NCBI GenBank assembly: GCA_037444305.1
Contig: JBBIMP010000059.1
Span: 1 to 24,261 of the forward strand
Reading direction: 5' to 3'
DNA from: JBBIMP01 sp037444305
GTDB taxonomy: Bacteria > Acidobacteriota > UBA6911
Length of the DNA stretch: 24,261 bases
Shown here: piece after piece, positions 15,655-23,266 of the stretch
How the letters are laid out: every line of letters begins with the position of its first letter
Position numbering within the stretch: position 1 is the first letter of the stretch
Translations under genes and position numbers: made by a program
Notes under the pieces: generated by a model
Database searches by the model: none
Seen by the model: only the letters and a program-made list of their open reading frames with translations
What the model was told of the DNA's origin: nothing

Positions 15655-16422
15655 ATGCCCGGAAAGGGATCGTGGGAGAAGTTCTTTGACGAACATGCGC
15701 CCGTATACCACGAAAACGAATTCACGAAGAACACGGTACGCGAGGTGGATTTCCTGATGGAGGAGTTGGAACTCCCGCCGGGCGCGGCCATCCTCGATGT
15801 CGGGTGCGGCACCGGGCGCCACGCGGTCGAACTGGCCCGGCGGGGTTATGCCGTCACCGGCCTGGACCTGTCGGCGGAAATGCTCCGCAGGGCCGAGGAG
15901 GCGGCGACCGCCGCGGGCGTAACGGTGGAATGGATAAAGGCCGACGCCGCCCGGTTTTCGCTCCCGCCCAAATACGACGGCGCCATCTGCCTCTGCGAGG
16001 GAGCGTTCGGCCTGCTCGGAGAGGGCGACGATCCGATCGAACAGCCGCTGGCCATCCTGGCCAACATCCGCCGGAGCCTGAAGCCGGAAGCCCGGGCGCT
16101 GTTCACGGTGCTGAACGGGCTGGCCATGATCCGGAGGCACGGGAATGAGGATGTGGCCCAGGGCCGATTCGATCCCTTATCCCTGGCAGAAGCGTCGGAG
16201 TGCGTTCCCCGGGAAGGGCTGCCGCCGCTCGCCCTGCGGGAGCGCGCCTTCACGCCGACGGAACTCTCGCTCCTCTTCCGGAGCGCGGGCATGTCCGTTG
16301 TCCACATTTGGGGCGGGACCGCCGGAAACTGGGGTCGCAGGCCGATCGACATGGATGAAATGGAAATCATGATCGTGGCGAGGGAAGCCGGATCGGCCGG
16401 CCGCTCCCCGCGAGGAGAATGA
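15655..16422 (+). CDS. Class I SAM-dependent methyltransferase
   Basis: The 255-residue product has the class I fold signature: motif I ILDVGCGTGRHAVELA (46-61), the acidic end of strand 2 in VTGLDLSAEML, the motif II region KADAARFSLP, and YDGAICLCEGAFGLL, then NIRRSLKPEARALF. The acceptor is unknown; the N-terminal half resembles many small-molecule methyltransferases. GGAGG lies upstream of ATG 15655. A weak promoter candidate is TTGGCG (15584-15589), a 17-base gap and TAACCT (15607-15612). The stop is one base before the start of the serine hydrolase, so these two genes are co-translated. The 256-base divergent gap to the secreted-protein gene presumably holds both promoters. Confidence 0.88.
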   Translation: MPGKGSWEKFFDEHAPVYHENEFTKNTVREVDFLMEELELPPGAAILDVGCGTGRHAVELARRGYAVTGLDLSAEMLRRAEEAATAAGVTVEWIKADAARFSLPPKYDGAICLCEGAFGLLGEGDDPIEQPLAILANIRRSLKPEARALFTVLNGLAMIRRHGNEDVAQGRFDPLSLAEASECVPREGLPPLALRERAFTPTELSLLFRSAGMSVVHIWGGTAGNWGRRPIDMDEMEIMIVAREAGSAGRSPRGE

Positions 16423-16423
16423 C

Positions 16424-17869
16424 ATGAGCGCCAAATTAAGGACACTTTTCCGGGGGGTTCTGCCGGCTTCCGCATTCCTGCTGCTTCTTGCGGCAGCTGC
16501 CCCGGCGCAGGACGCGCGCTTCGAGAGCGTCTCGAGGTTTGTCACCGAAAAGATGAAGGAACTCGACATCCCGGGCGCCGCTCTCGGCATCTTCCACCAG
16601 GGCGCGAGCCAGACGCGCGCGTTCGGCGTGACCAGCGTCGAGAATGCCCTGCCGGTGACCGACGAAACGCTGTTTCAAATCGGGTCGATCAGCAAGACCT
16701 ACACGGGCACCCTGATCATGCGCCTGGTGGAAATGGGCAAGCTCAAACTGGATGAGCCCGTCCGGACCTACATCCCCTCGTTCCGCGTCAAGGACGAAAC
16801 GGCCGCGCGCAGCGCAACCGTCAAGACGCTGCTGACGCACATGGGGGGCTGGGAGGGGGACCTGTTTCTGGACACCGGCGGCGGCGAGGATGCCGTGGCC
16901 CGCGCCGTCGAACGAATGGCGGAGATCGAGCAGGTGGCGCCCTTCAACACGTTCTATTCCTACAACAACGCGGGCTTCTATGCGGCGGCGCGCCTGATCG
17001 AGCTGGCCGCGGGCAAACCGTACGAGAAGGTGCTCGAGGAGCTCCTGCTCGAACCGCTGGGGTTGAAGCAGACCTTCCTCTCTCCCGCAGATGTGATGAC
17101 CCGCCGCTTCGCCGTCGGGCATGGCGGCGCTGTCGGACGTGTGACGGTTCAGCGTCCGTGGGCCCTTTCCCGGGCGGCCTACGCCATGGGCGCCGTCACC
17201 GCCAGCGTGAAGGATCTGCTGCAGTATGGCCGGTTCCACCTGGGGGAAGGGGCGGGCGTCGACGGGAAGCGCGTCCTCGCGCCGGACACGCTCGCGCAGA
17301 TGCACGCGACGCAGTTCGTCAAGCAGGGGATGGATGACGAGATGGCCATCAGCTGGCACGTCTCGAACGAGGGCGGCATCCGCCAGCTGTCCCACGGCGG
17401 GTCCACAGTCGGCCAGCAGGCCTTTCTCGTGTTCGTGCCGTCGCACCAGTTCGCCGTCGCCGTCCTGACCAATTCCGGGCGGGGCTCCCAGATGTACCGG
17501 GAAGCCGTGCGTGCCGCGATGAAGGAGTATCTCGGCGTGACCATCACGGATCCGGCGCCCATCACAGTAGCCCCTGAGGAAATGAGAGCCTGCGAAGGCC
17601 GTTACACGCGGCCCTATGCCGACGCCACTGTGAAGCTCGAAGGGGAGCGGTTGGCCGTTCAGACCATCACCAAGCAGGGATTCCCGACGCCGGAGACGCC
17701 GATTCCGCCGCCCGGGCCGCCTTCGTTCTACCGGTTCTATGCCAAGGACAGGCTCGTGGCGGTCGAGGGCCCCGCCAGGGGGAGCCGCGCGGAGATCCTG
17801 CGCAATCCCGACGGATCCATCGGCTGGATCCGGATTGGCGGCCGCCTGTACCGTACCGCCGCCCGCTGA
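16424..17869 (+). CDS. Beta-lactamase-fold serine hydrolase (class C/DD-peptidase-like)
   Basis: The 481-residue product has a signal peptide ending near APAQD and the three active-site elements of the serine beta-lactamase/penicillin-binding fold: Ser88-x-x-Lys91 (IGSISKTYTG), Tyr180-Asn-Asn182 (YSYNNAGF) and His324-Gly-Gly326 (LSHGGSTVGQQ). It also has HMGGWEG and EPLGLKQTF as in class C-like esterases and DD-peptidases. The C-terminal ~110 residues form a separate beta-domain (EGRYTRPYADATVKLEGERL) of the lipocalin-like kind often attached to this family. It likely acts in the periplasm as peptidase or esterase; resistance to antibiotics is not implied. GAGGAGA sits five bases before ATG 16424, within the end of the methyltransferase gene. 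Confidence 0.9.
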   Translation: MSAKLRTLFRGVLPASAFLLLLAAAAPAQDARFESVSRFVTEKMKELDIPGAALGIFHQGASQTRAFGVTSVENALPVTDETLFQIGSISKTYTGTLIMRLVEMGKLKLDEPVRTYIPSFRVKDETAARSATVKTLLTHMGGWEGDLFLDTGGGEDAVARAVERMAEIEQVAPFNTFYSYNNAGFYAAARLIELAAGKPYEKVLEELLLEPLGLKQTFLSPADVMTRRFAVGHGGAVGRVTVQRPWALSRAAYAMGAVTASVKDLLQYGRFHLGEGAGVDGKRVLAPDTLAQMHATQFVKQGMDDEMAISWHVSNEGGIRQLSHGGSTVGQQAFLVFVPSHQFAVAVLTNSGRGSQMYREAVRAAMKEYLGVTITDPAPITVAPEEMRACEGRYTRPYADATVKLEGERLAVQTITKQGFPTPETPIPPPGPPSFYRFYAKDRLVAVEGPARGSRAEILRNPDGSIGWIRIGGRLYRTAAR

Positions 17870-17950
17870 GGATCCGCGCGATTCGAAACAAGCCGACCCT
17901 TCGCCGCCCGGCAGATGGCGATCCCGGCGAACGTGCCTGGCAGAGGATAG

Positions 17951-17984
17951 CCGGGGGCAGGCCGCGCTGCGGCGCAGCCCCCGG
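17951..17984 (+). other. Strong GC-rich hairpin downstream of the serine hydrolase
   Basis: CCGGGGGC (17951-17958) pairs with GCCCCCGG (17977-17984), and the interior adds GCCGC/GCGGC around GCT. No T tract follows, so it is not a classical intrinsic terminator; it may stabilise the mRNA 3' end or pause RNA polymerase. It lies in the 258-base gap before the next gene, where nothing else is seen. Confidence 0.45.
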
Positions 17985-18127
17985 AACGGACCCCGCCTTC
18001 TCCGGCGCCCCGGCGCAACAGAAACCTGACGGTCGCAGCCGGCCGCGACAGCCTATGGACGGCATTCCCAACCCGTGGTAGATTCCCGGCATCGGGCTGG
18101 CCCATCGGCAGCACCGTCCGCTTCGAC

Positions 18128-18607
18128 ATGAACACCGTGGTCCTGCGCCCGAAACTGCTCATCAAGGTGCAGAGCTTCAAGGAGCTGGGCATCCCGGGCT
18201 TCCTGTTGCCCGGCGACGTGAACTTCAGCGCCAACCTGGCTCCCGACATCCAGCCGGTTCGTTCCGCACCCGAGAAACAGCATCCCGACCAGGCAAGAAT
18301 CAGGATTCCGCTGAGCAAACTGCCCAAAGGCGCCCCCGCATGCGGGATCGTCATCTCGATGGGCTGGGCGGATCCGACCAACGAGCTCGCAAAAAAGGTG
18401 AAAAAGGTCCAGGTTACATTCAACAATGTCCGTCAACTCGACAAGTCCGGCGCGCGCTTCCTTCTGCTGGTGGCCGCGGCCGTATTGGTCCTGGGCGGCG
18501 CCGCCGCGGCGGTCTATTTCCTCTATCTCTTGCGCGACACACTCAATGAAATATCGCCCTGCGCAGCAGGCGCCGACGGCGCTGTCCCTCTTGCCCTGCG
18601 CGGCTGA
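18128..18607 (+). CDS. Small membrane-anchored protein of unknown function
   Basis: About 159 residues: a soluble N-terminal ~105 residues (KLLIKVQSFKELGIPGFLLP, RIRIPLSKLPKGAP, GIVISMGW, VQVTFNNVRQLDKSG), then one strong hydrophobic helix ARFLLLVAAAVLVLGGAAAAVYFLYLL, then a tail of about 24 residues. This is the layout of a C-terminally anchored protein with its main domain on one side of the membrane. I do not recognise the family. The start is uncertain: there is no ribosome binding site before ATG 18128, and the frame stays open well upstream without another start codon, so the true N-terminus may be elsewhere or lost. An outer-membrane protein gene follows after 50 bases. Confidence 0.5.
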   Translation: MNTVVLRPKLLIKVQSFKELGIPGFLLPGDVNFSANLAPDIQPVRSAPEKQHPDQARIRIPLSKLPKGAPACGIVISMGWADPTNELAKKVKKVQVTFNNVRQLDKSGARFLLLVAAAVLVLGGAAAAVYFLYLLRDTLNEISPCAAGADGAVPLALRG

Positions 18608-18657
18608 AATCCCTAAAGTTACTGCGATTGCGAACCGATTCACTGGAGACCACGATC

Positions 18658-19572
18658 ATGAAGAAATACGCGCTGCAAGCAATGGTCTCGATCCTGGCCT
18701 GCGGTTGGGGAGCCGAAGCTCTCGCGGCCGGCCCATGGACGTTCAAACTCACGCCCCAGGTGGTCTACGGCGCCTACACCGGCTCGCCCACGCGCGACCG
18801 GATGGCCGGCGTGGGGCTCTTCCTCGACGGGCAGCACAGCCATCGGGGCGGCTTCGTCCTCGGCTTCAACCATGGCGAGTACCTGTTCAAGCCCGGGAAT
18901 CCCGACATCCGCCAGAACGAGGTCTTCACCTCCGGGAGGTTCAGCTTTTCCCCCGCCGGCCTCCCCGGAAAATTGACCGCGAGGATCGACTACCAGTACC
19001 TGGACAACGACGACCCCACGCGCGCCACCGATGGGGTCCACGTCGTGGCTCCGCAGCTCTCCTTCCTCAGCGCCGACAAGACCTGGTATCTCGACCTCGG
19101 GTATGCCCGCTCGGACTATGCCGACAGCACCCTTCTTGCCGGCGGCCTCACCGTCCACCAGTGGACGCCCACCGTCGGCTTCGGCTTGAACCAGGGCTTC
19201 GACTGGGTCCAGCTGCGCGCCTATGTCATCGATTCGTCCAATCCCGCCCGCTCGCAGAACAAGGATGCCACCGGCGCGCTGGAGGTGAAGTGGTTCCACT
19301 ACTTCACCCGGGGCGGCTGGACGCCCGAGCGGATCCAGCTGGGCGCCCTCGCCGGCAACCGCATCTACGCTGTGGACGGCGACGCCGCGGTGGTCTACAA
19401 CCTGGCCGACCTGCAGAAGGGATCGGTCTCGCTCAACGTGCAGTGGGGGCTGGGAAAAAGCACAAGCCTGATGATCGGCGGGAGCTACGAAAGATTTGGC
19501 GCCGTCGCCGGCAGCGCTGAAGCCTCCTACGGAGGCGTGTTCGCATTCGCCGCCCTGATCCACAGGTGGTAG
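18658..19572 (+). CDS. Outer-membrane beta-barrel protein
   Basis: The 304-residue product has a signal peptide (MKKYALQAMVSILACGWGAEALAAG). The mature part is made almost entirely of alternating amphipathic strands (WTFKLTPQVVYGAYTG, TARIDYQYLDNDD, TWYLDLGYARSDYAD, VQLRAYVIDSSNPA, SLMIGGSYERFG) and ends in an aromatic residue (HRW), as expected for a BAM-inserted barrel with about 12 strands. Its function cannot be told. ATG 18658 follows GGAG with somewhat long spacing; an in-frame ATG/GTG-type start at 18628 has no better site. It is convergent with the urea-transporter/peptidase gene, 13 bases apart. Confidence 0.7.
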   Translation: MKKYALQAMVSILACGWGAEALAAGPWTFKLTPQVVYGAYTGSPTRDRMAGVGLFLDGQHSHRGGFVLGFNHGEYLFKPGNPDIRQNEVFTSGRFSFSPAGLPGKLTARIDYQYLDNDDPTRATDGVHVVAPQLSFLSADKTWYLDLGYARSDYADSTLLAGGLTVHQWTPTVGFGLNQGFDWVQLRAYVIDSSNPARSQNKDATGALEVKWFHYFTRGGWTPERIQLGALAGNRIYAVDGDAAVVYNLADLQKGSVSLNVQWGLGKSTSLMIGGSYERFGAVAGSAEASYGGVFAFAALIHRW

Positions 19573-19585
19573 GCGGCGCGGCCGC

Positions 19586-21745
19586 TCAGAGAGGTTCGCT
19601 TTTCGCCGGCCGGATCCTCGTTTCCGACAGCTCGAGTTCCATGCCGTTTGCGGCGCAGTGCGTCAGGCCGATCTTCCGCGAGAAGGTGTACTGCGCCTCC
19701 ATCGTCCTCCGCCAGGGTGCAAGCGCGCCGAACGGAGTTCGCATCTTCAACCGCGACCGCGTATGGAGCCGGATCGAGGAGCCGGTGGATTCCAGCCGGT
19801 TTTCGGCGGCGATCTCGAAGCCAATCCCGAGGATCGAAAGAAAGTCCAGCAGGAAGGTTACGCCGCGGGGGAGAGCGTAGTCCGCCTCGTCGACGCTGCT
19901 CCAGGTCAGCATCTCACCGGCGGCCAGCGGAAAATCCGGCAGCAGTTTTGCGAACTGGAAGAGCGCGGACGAGCGCGAGCCTTCGAGCCGCTTCACGGAA
20001 AACACTCCCTGGTCCATCGTGAAACAGGCCCTCGTCCGCTCGGGCGCGCTCTCGAGCAGGAGGTTGCCGAAAAAGTCGATGTCCGTCGACCAGGCTTCCG
20101 TGCGTTCGCGATCTCCCCGCACAGAATAGACCCACTCGTGGGTGAAGGAGTAGGGAAAGAACTCCGCGTAGGCCGAGGGCAACTGCAGCCGGGCGACGCG
20201 ATCGTTCTTCCCCGGCGCCCCGCGGAGGCGGAATGTCCTCCCCTGGCTCCCCTCCTCGAGGTAGTTCGAAAACAGGAAGGGGACGGTCGGGCTTCCCGGG
20301 CAGGGTGCCGACTGCATCTGGAAATGCAGGTGCGGGTAAGGAGATCGTCCCGAATTGCCGCACCGCCCGATGCTCTGCCCGGCCTTGACCTGCTCGCCGA
20401 CGCCGACCTCGACGCTCCCCGTTTTCAGGTGCGCGCAGCAGGAGTAGTATTGAGCCGCGTGTTCGATGATGACGACGTTGCCCCAGTTGTCGCGCTCGTT
20501 GACCCTGCCGACGGCGTTGTCGGGGATTTCGTTCCTGACAAAGACGACTTTCCCGTCGGCGCAGGCAAGCACCGGCAGGTCATAGCAGTGGTAGTCCTCC
20601 AGCCTGTCTCCGGCGCCCTTGTATGTTCTCTCCGGATTCTCCCCGGCGATGAAGTCCACGGCGTAGCGCCACTCGTCCCGGTGCGTGACCGCGCCGTCAA
20701 AGCCCTGGGTGGCGAGCCATGTACCATGAAACGGCAGGCCGAGCTCCACGCCGAACCGCCTGAAGTTCTTCAGGTTCGCCCGCCGGGAGGAGAGATTCTC
20801 TTCGGGGCTCGAGACCTCCTCGGCGGACAGCGCCAGGCCGCCCGCGGGGAACAGGCGGAGCTTCAGCGCGTAGAGAAACAGGAGGGTGATCACGTTGAAA
20901 GGGATCGCGGTGACCGGCAGGTACGGCGGCAGCAGCACCTTCACCCCGACCATCACGATGACCGAGGCCGCGGCTGCGACCATGGCCAGGAGCAGGCTCG
21001 ACCCCGAGGGGATCAGGAAGATCCCGCCCAGGGCGATGGCGATGAGGATGTAGTTGAATCCGAGATACTGCTCCGTGATCACGAATCCGTAGGCGCCGAA
21101 CAGCGTGTGGGTCCAGATCCCGGCAACAAATCCTGCGATCCCCAGGGCCAGCCCCAGCCTCGAATAGAGCAGCAGCGCCGCAAGCACCAGCAGCCCGGAG
21201 ATGACGTTCACCTGGAAAAAGACCGCACCCAGGGAGCGCAAAAACAGCTCCAGGCCCGGAAAACCCAGCTCGGGCAGACGCACCACCCAGCGCTCCGCAG
21301 CCGCGTCCAGTTTTCCCAAACCCACCGAGGCGGCTACCGCCAGCGTGCAGACCAGCACAAACGGAAGGCTCAGCGCAGGGACCCCCAGGTAGTGGCGAAA
21401 GACGTTCTGCATCCCGGCCGCGACGAAGGCTGCCAGGATGCTCGAGAGGAACACCAGGAAGAAGAGATTGGCGGACGGGTCGAAGAAATAGGAAAGCGCC
21501 AGGCCCACGAGCAGCGCGTTGAAGCCGAAATACCCCTTCCGGATCGCGCTCCGGTCGAAACCGATCCCGCAGGCTGCGGCGTTGCCCGCCGTTACGGCGA
21601 ACAGCCCCAGGATGCCGTGGTAGGGATCGACGAATGTGGCCAGCATCAGCAGCGCCCCGAAGCCTTCCCTGAACGAGAAAAAGACGAGCGCGTAGCTGCG
21701 GAGGGTCGATTCGCGGAAGAAGCGCAATCGGTCGGCTGTGCGCAC
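19586..21745 (-). CDS. Urea transporter-M23 metallopeptidase fusion
   Basis: A 719-residue two-part protein. Residues ~15-300 are hydrophobic and match the urea transporter family: GYFGFNALLVGLAL (71-84) and the second half-repeat LGFNYILIAIALGGIF (228-243), with about ten membrane helices. After a polar linker (~303-330), residues ~335-480 form an M23 endopeptidase domain with Zn ligands His355, Asp364 (THRDEWRYAVDF) and His474, plus His439 (CAHL) and His472 in PHLHF. The last ~220 residues are beta-rich and unassigned. It may move urea or a similar small amide and cut a peptide or cell-wall bond. The start is probably GTG 21745, 8 bases after the decarboxylase stop; a longer frame to 21898 overlaps that gene and is rich in Gly/Arg, so is not favoured. 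Confidence 0.85.
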   Translation of the reverse strand: MRTADRLRFFRESTLRSYALVFFSFREGFGALLMLATFVDPYHGILGLFAVTAGNAAACGIGFDRSAIRKGYFGFNALLVGLALSYFFDPSANLFFLVFLSSILAAFVAAGMQNVFRHYLGVPALSLPFVLVCTLAVAASVGLGKLDAAAERWVVRLPELGFPGLELFLRSLGAVFFQVNVISGLLVLAALLLYSRLGLALGIAGFVAGIWTHTLFGAYGFVITEQYLGFNYILIAIALGGIFLIPSGSSLLLAMVAAAASVIVMVGVKVLLPPYLPVTAIPFNVITLLFLYALKLRLFPAGGLALSAEEVSSPEENLSSRRANLKNFRRFGVELGLPFHGTWLATQGFDGAVTHRDEWRYAVDFIAGENPERTYKGAGDRLEDYHCYDLPVLACADGKVVFVRNEIPDNAVGRVNERDNWGNVVIIEHAAQYYSCCAHLKTGSVEVGVGEQVKAGQSIGRCGNSGRSPYPHLHFQMQSAPCPGSPTVPFLFSNYLEEGSQGRTFRLRGAPGKNDRVARLQLPSAYAEFFPYSFTHEWVYSVRGDRERTEAWSTDIDFFGNLLLESAPERTRACFTMDQGVFSVKRLEGSRSSALFQFAKLLPDFPLAAGEMLTWSSVDEADYALPRGVTFLLDFLSILGIGFEIAAENRLESTGSSIRLHTRSRLKMRTPFGALAPWRRTMEAQYTFSRKIGLTHCAANGMELELSETRIRPAKSEPL

Positions 21746-21753
21746 CTGGCTAC

Positions 21754-23106
21754 CTATGCCCCCGGGTCCTTCAGCCACTCCGGCACGCGGTCCAGGCGCA
21801 GGAGATGGTCGGCGGTTTCGCGTTCGCGGACGACCGCCACCTCCCCCCGTTCGCCGATCATCACCACGTTCGGCCGGAGCTCGATGAACTGCAGCCACTG
21901 GGTGTTATTGTATGCGCCCACGGGGCGGATCAGGACGGTTTCGCCCTTCTCGAGGCAGGGGATGCGGACGTTTTCGCCCACGACATCGATCTGCATGCAC
22001 ATCGGCCCGTAGACGTTGTGCAGCTCGCTGAAAAGACCCTTGTCCGTCGTCGGCAGAATCTCCAGGTCGTACCAGAACGCAGTGAAGAGAAGGTTGACGC
22101 CGGCGTCCAGCACCAGCGCGCGAATCCCCGACGGCAGCCGGCGGGTCGACACCACCGTTGCCACCAGCGCTCCCGCCTCGTCGATCAGCGCCCGTCCCGT
22201 CTCCAGGATCAGAAGCGGCAGCTCCTCCTTTTCCATGCGGTCGAGCAGCGGCGAACAGATCGCCTCCGCATAGCCGTCCATGTCGGGCACCAGCTGGGTT
22301 GTCGGGATGTAGGATCCCTTCAGACGCGTGCGGGAGGCAAATCCTCCGCCGACGTCGAAATACCTGAGCCGGGTGCCGAATTCCCTCTTGAGGGAGGCGC
22401 CGAGGTCGATCATGCGCGTCACGGCGTCGGTGTAAAACCTCGGCTCCATGACGAACGTTCCGATGTGCGTGTGCAGCCCGACGATGTCGAGCCTGCCGCC
22501 CGCCAGCGCCCGCTTGAGCGTGTGGTAGGCTTCGCCCGACTCCACATTCAGGCCGAAGCGGTCCCAAGCGGCATGCCCCGGAATGGCCATGTTGATGCGC
22601 ACGCCGACATCGAGCGTGCCGCCCAGTTCGTCCGCGATCCCCTCGAGCTCCGGGATCTCGTCGTAGCTGTCGATGTTGATGAGCGCGCCCTCCCGGGCGG
22701 CCCTGCGCAGCGCTTCGCGGCTCTTGTGCGGTCCGTTGAAGATGATCTTGTCCCCCGGCATTCCCAGGCGCCGCGCCATTTCGTACTCCGCCTCCGACAC
22801 CACTTCCGCCCACGACCCGAGCGAGTGAAAAGCCCGGCAGACCGCCTGCAGGTAATTCGTCTTGTAGCTCCAGGCGAACTGGACGCGCGGGTAGCGCAGC
22901 TCGAAAGCCTTGCGGGCGCGGCGAAAGCTCTCCTTGATGGTCTTCAGCGAGTAGACGAAAAGGGGCGACCCGTAGCGCTCCACCAGCGTCCCGATCTCCA
23001 CCCCGTCGATCGCGTCCTTGTAGCGCACCGCGGAAAACGGGGCGAACTTGTTGGTGATGCCGGCGTGCTGGCGGGTGAGAATGGGTTTGGTGTAGGGCTT
23101 CTTCAT
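21754..23106 (-). CDS. Fold-type III PLP-dependent decarboxylase (DAP/Orn/Arg decarboxylase-like)
   Basis: The 450-residue product belongs to the alanine-racemase-like fold of group IV decarboxylases. PLP lysine is Lys82 (WSYKTNYL). HTHIGT (212-217) matches the family HxHVGS, GGGF (253-256) binds phosphate, ETGRALIDEAGAL (302-314) matches EPGR, and Cys370 with Asp374 (YGPMCMQID) supplies the active-site cysteine from the partner subunit. VGAYNN matches the terminal GAY motif. It decarboxylates an amino acid whose identity is unknown. The first ~25 residues (MKKPYTKPILTR...NKFAPF) precede the usual fold and look like a leader-type extension. ATG 23106 is chosen; a longer frame to 23265 runs through the intergenic repeat. 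The transporter-peptidase gene follows after 8 bases. Confidence 0.88.
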   Translation of the reverse strand: MKKPYTKPILTRQHAGITNKFAPFSAVRYKDAIDGVEIGTLVERYGSPLFVYSLKTIKESFRRARKAFELRYPRVQFAWSYKTNYLQAVCRAFHSLGSWAEVVSEAEYEMARRLGMPGDKIIFNGPHKSREALRRAAREGALINIDSYDEIPELEGIADELGGTLDVGVRINMAIPGHAAWDRFGLNVESGEAYHTLKRALAGGRLDIVGLHTHIGTFVMEPRFYTDAVTRMIDLGASLKREFGTRLRYFDVGGGFASRTRLKGSYIPTTQLVPDMDGYAEAICSPLLDRMEKEELPLLILETGRALIDEAGALVATVVSTRRLPSGIRALVLDAGVNLLFTAFWYDLEILPTTDKGLFSELHNVYGPMCMQIDVVGENVRIPCLEKGETVLIRPVGAYNNTQWLQFIELRPNVVMIGERGEVAVVRERETADHLLRLDRVPEWLKDPGA

Positions 23107-23118
23107 CGCGGAGTCCCG

Positions 23119-23136
23119 AGCCGAAAAATTTCGGCT
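23119..23136. promoter_or_regulatory. Inverted repeat upstream of the decarboxylase
   Basis: AGCCGAAA-AA-TTTCGGCT is a perfect inverted repeat with 8-base arms, ending 13 bases upstream of the decarboxylase start. It could be an operator or, in RNA, a hairpin next to the ribosome binding region; the arms are too symmetric for chance to be the favoured explanation. Confidence 0.4.
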
Positions 23137-23244
23137 GAAGAGCGGAAAGCGAGAGGCTTTTCCTGGGCGCACACCGGTCTGCTCCTGCAGCCGGCCGCCC
23201 TGCAGACACGGCAGAGCCCTTTCGTGCAATACGACCCGCTCTCC

Positions 23245-23264
23245 TCCGTGCAAATCCGTGTGCA
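23245..23264. repeat. Decamer repeat, CACGGA type (copy C)
   Basis: TCCGTGCAAA then TCCGTGTGCA (plus strand), that is TGCACACGGA and TTTGCACGGA on the minus strand, with a looser unit TTCGTGCAAT at 23221-23230. It lies in the 160-base gap between the ATP-grasp stop and the decarboxylase start. Confidence 0.5.
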
Positions 23265-23266
23265 AC

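Noticed and set aside
17951..17984. Intrinsic terminator
   Set aside because: The hairpin is strong but no T tract follows, so it is listed only as a structure.
19658..22012. A 784-codon open frame on the plus strand
   Set aside because: It is the antisense of the urea transporter-M23 gene. It is rich in Arg, Gln and Gly with no recognisable domain, and the minus-strand protein has complete family motifs.
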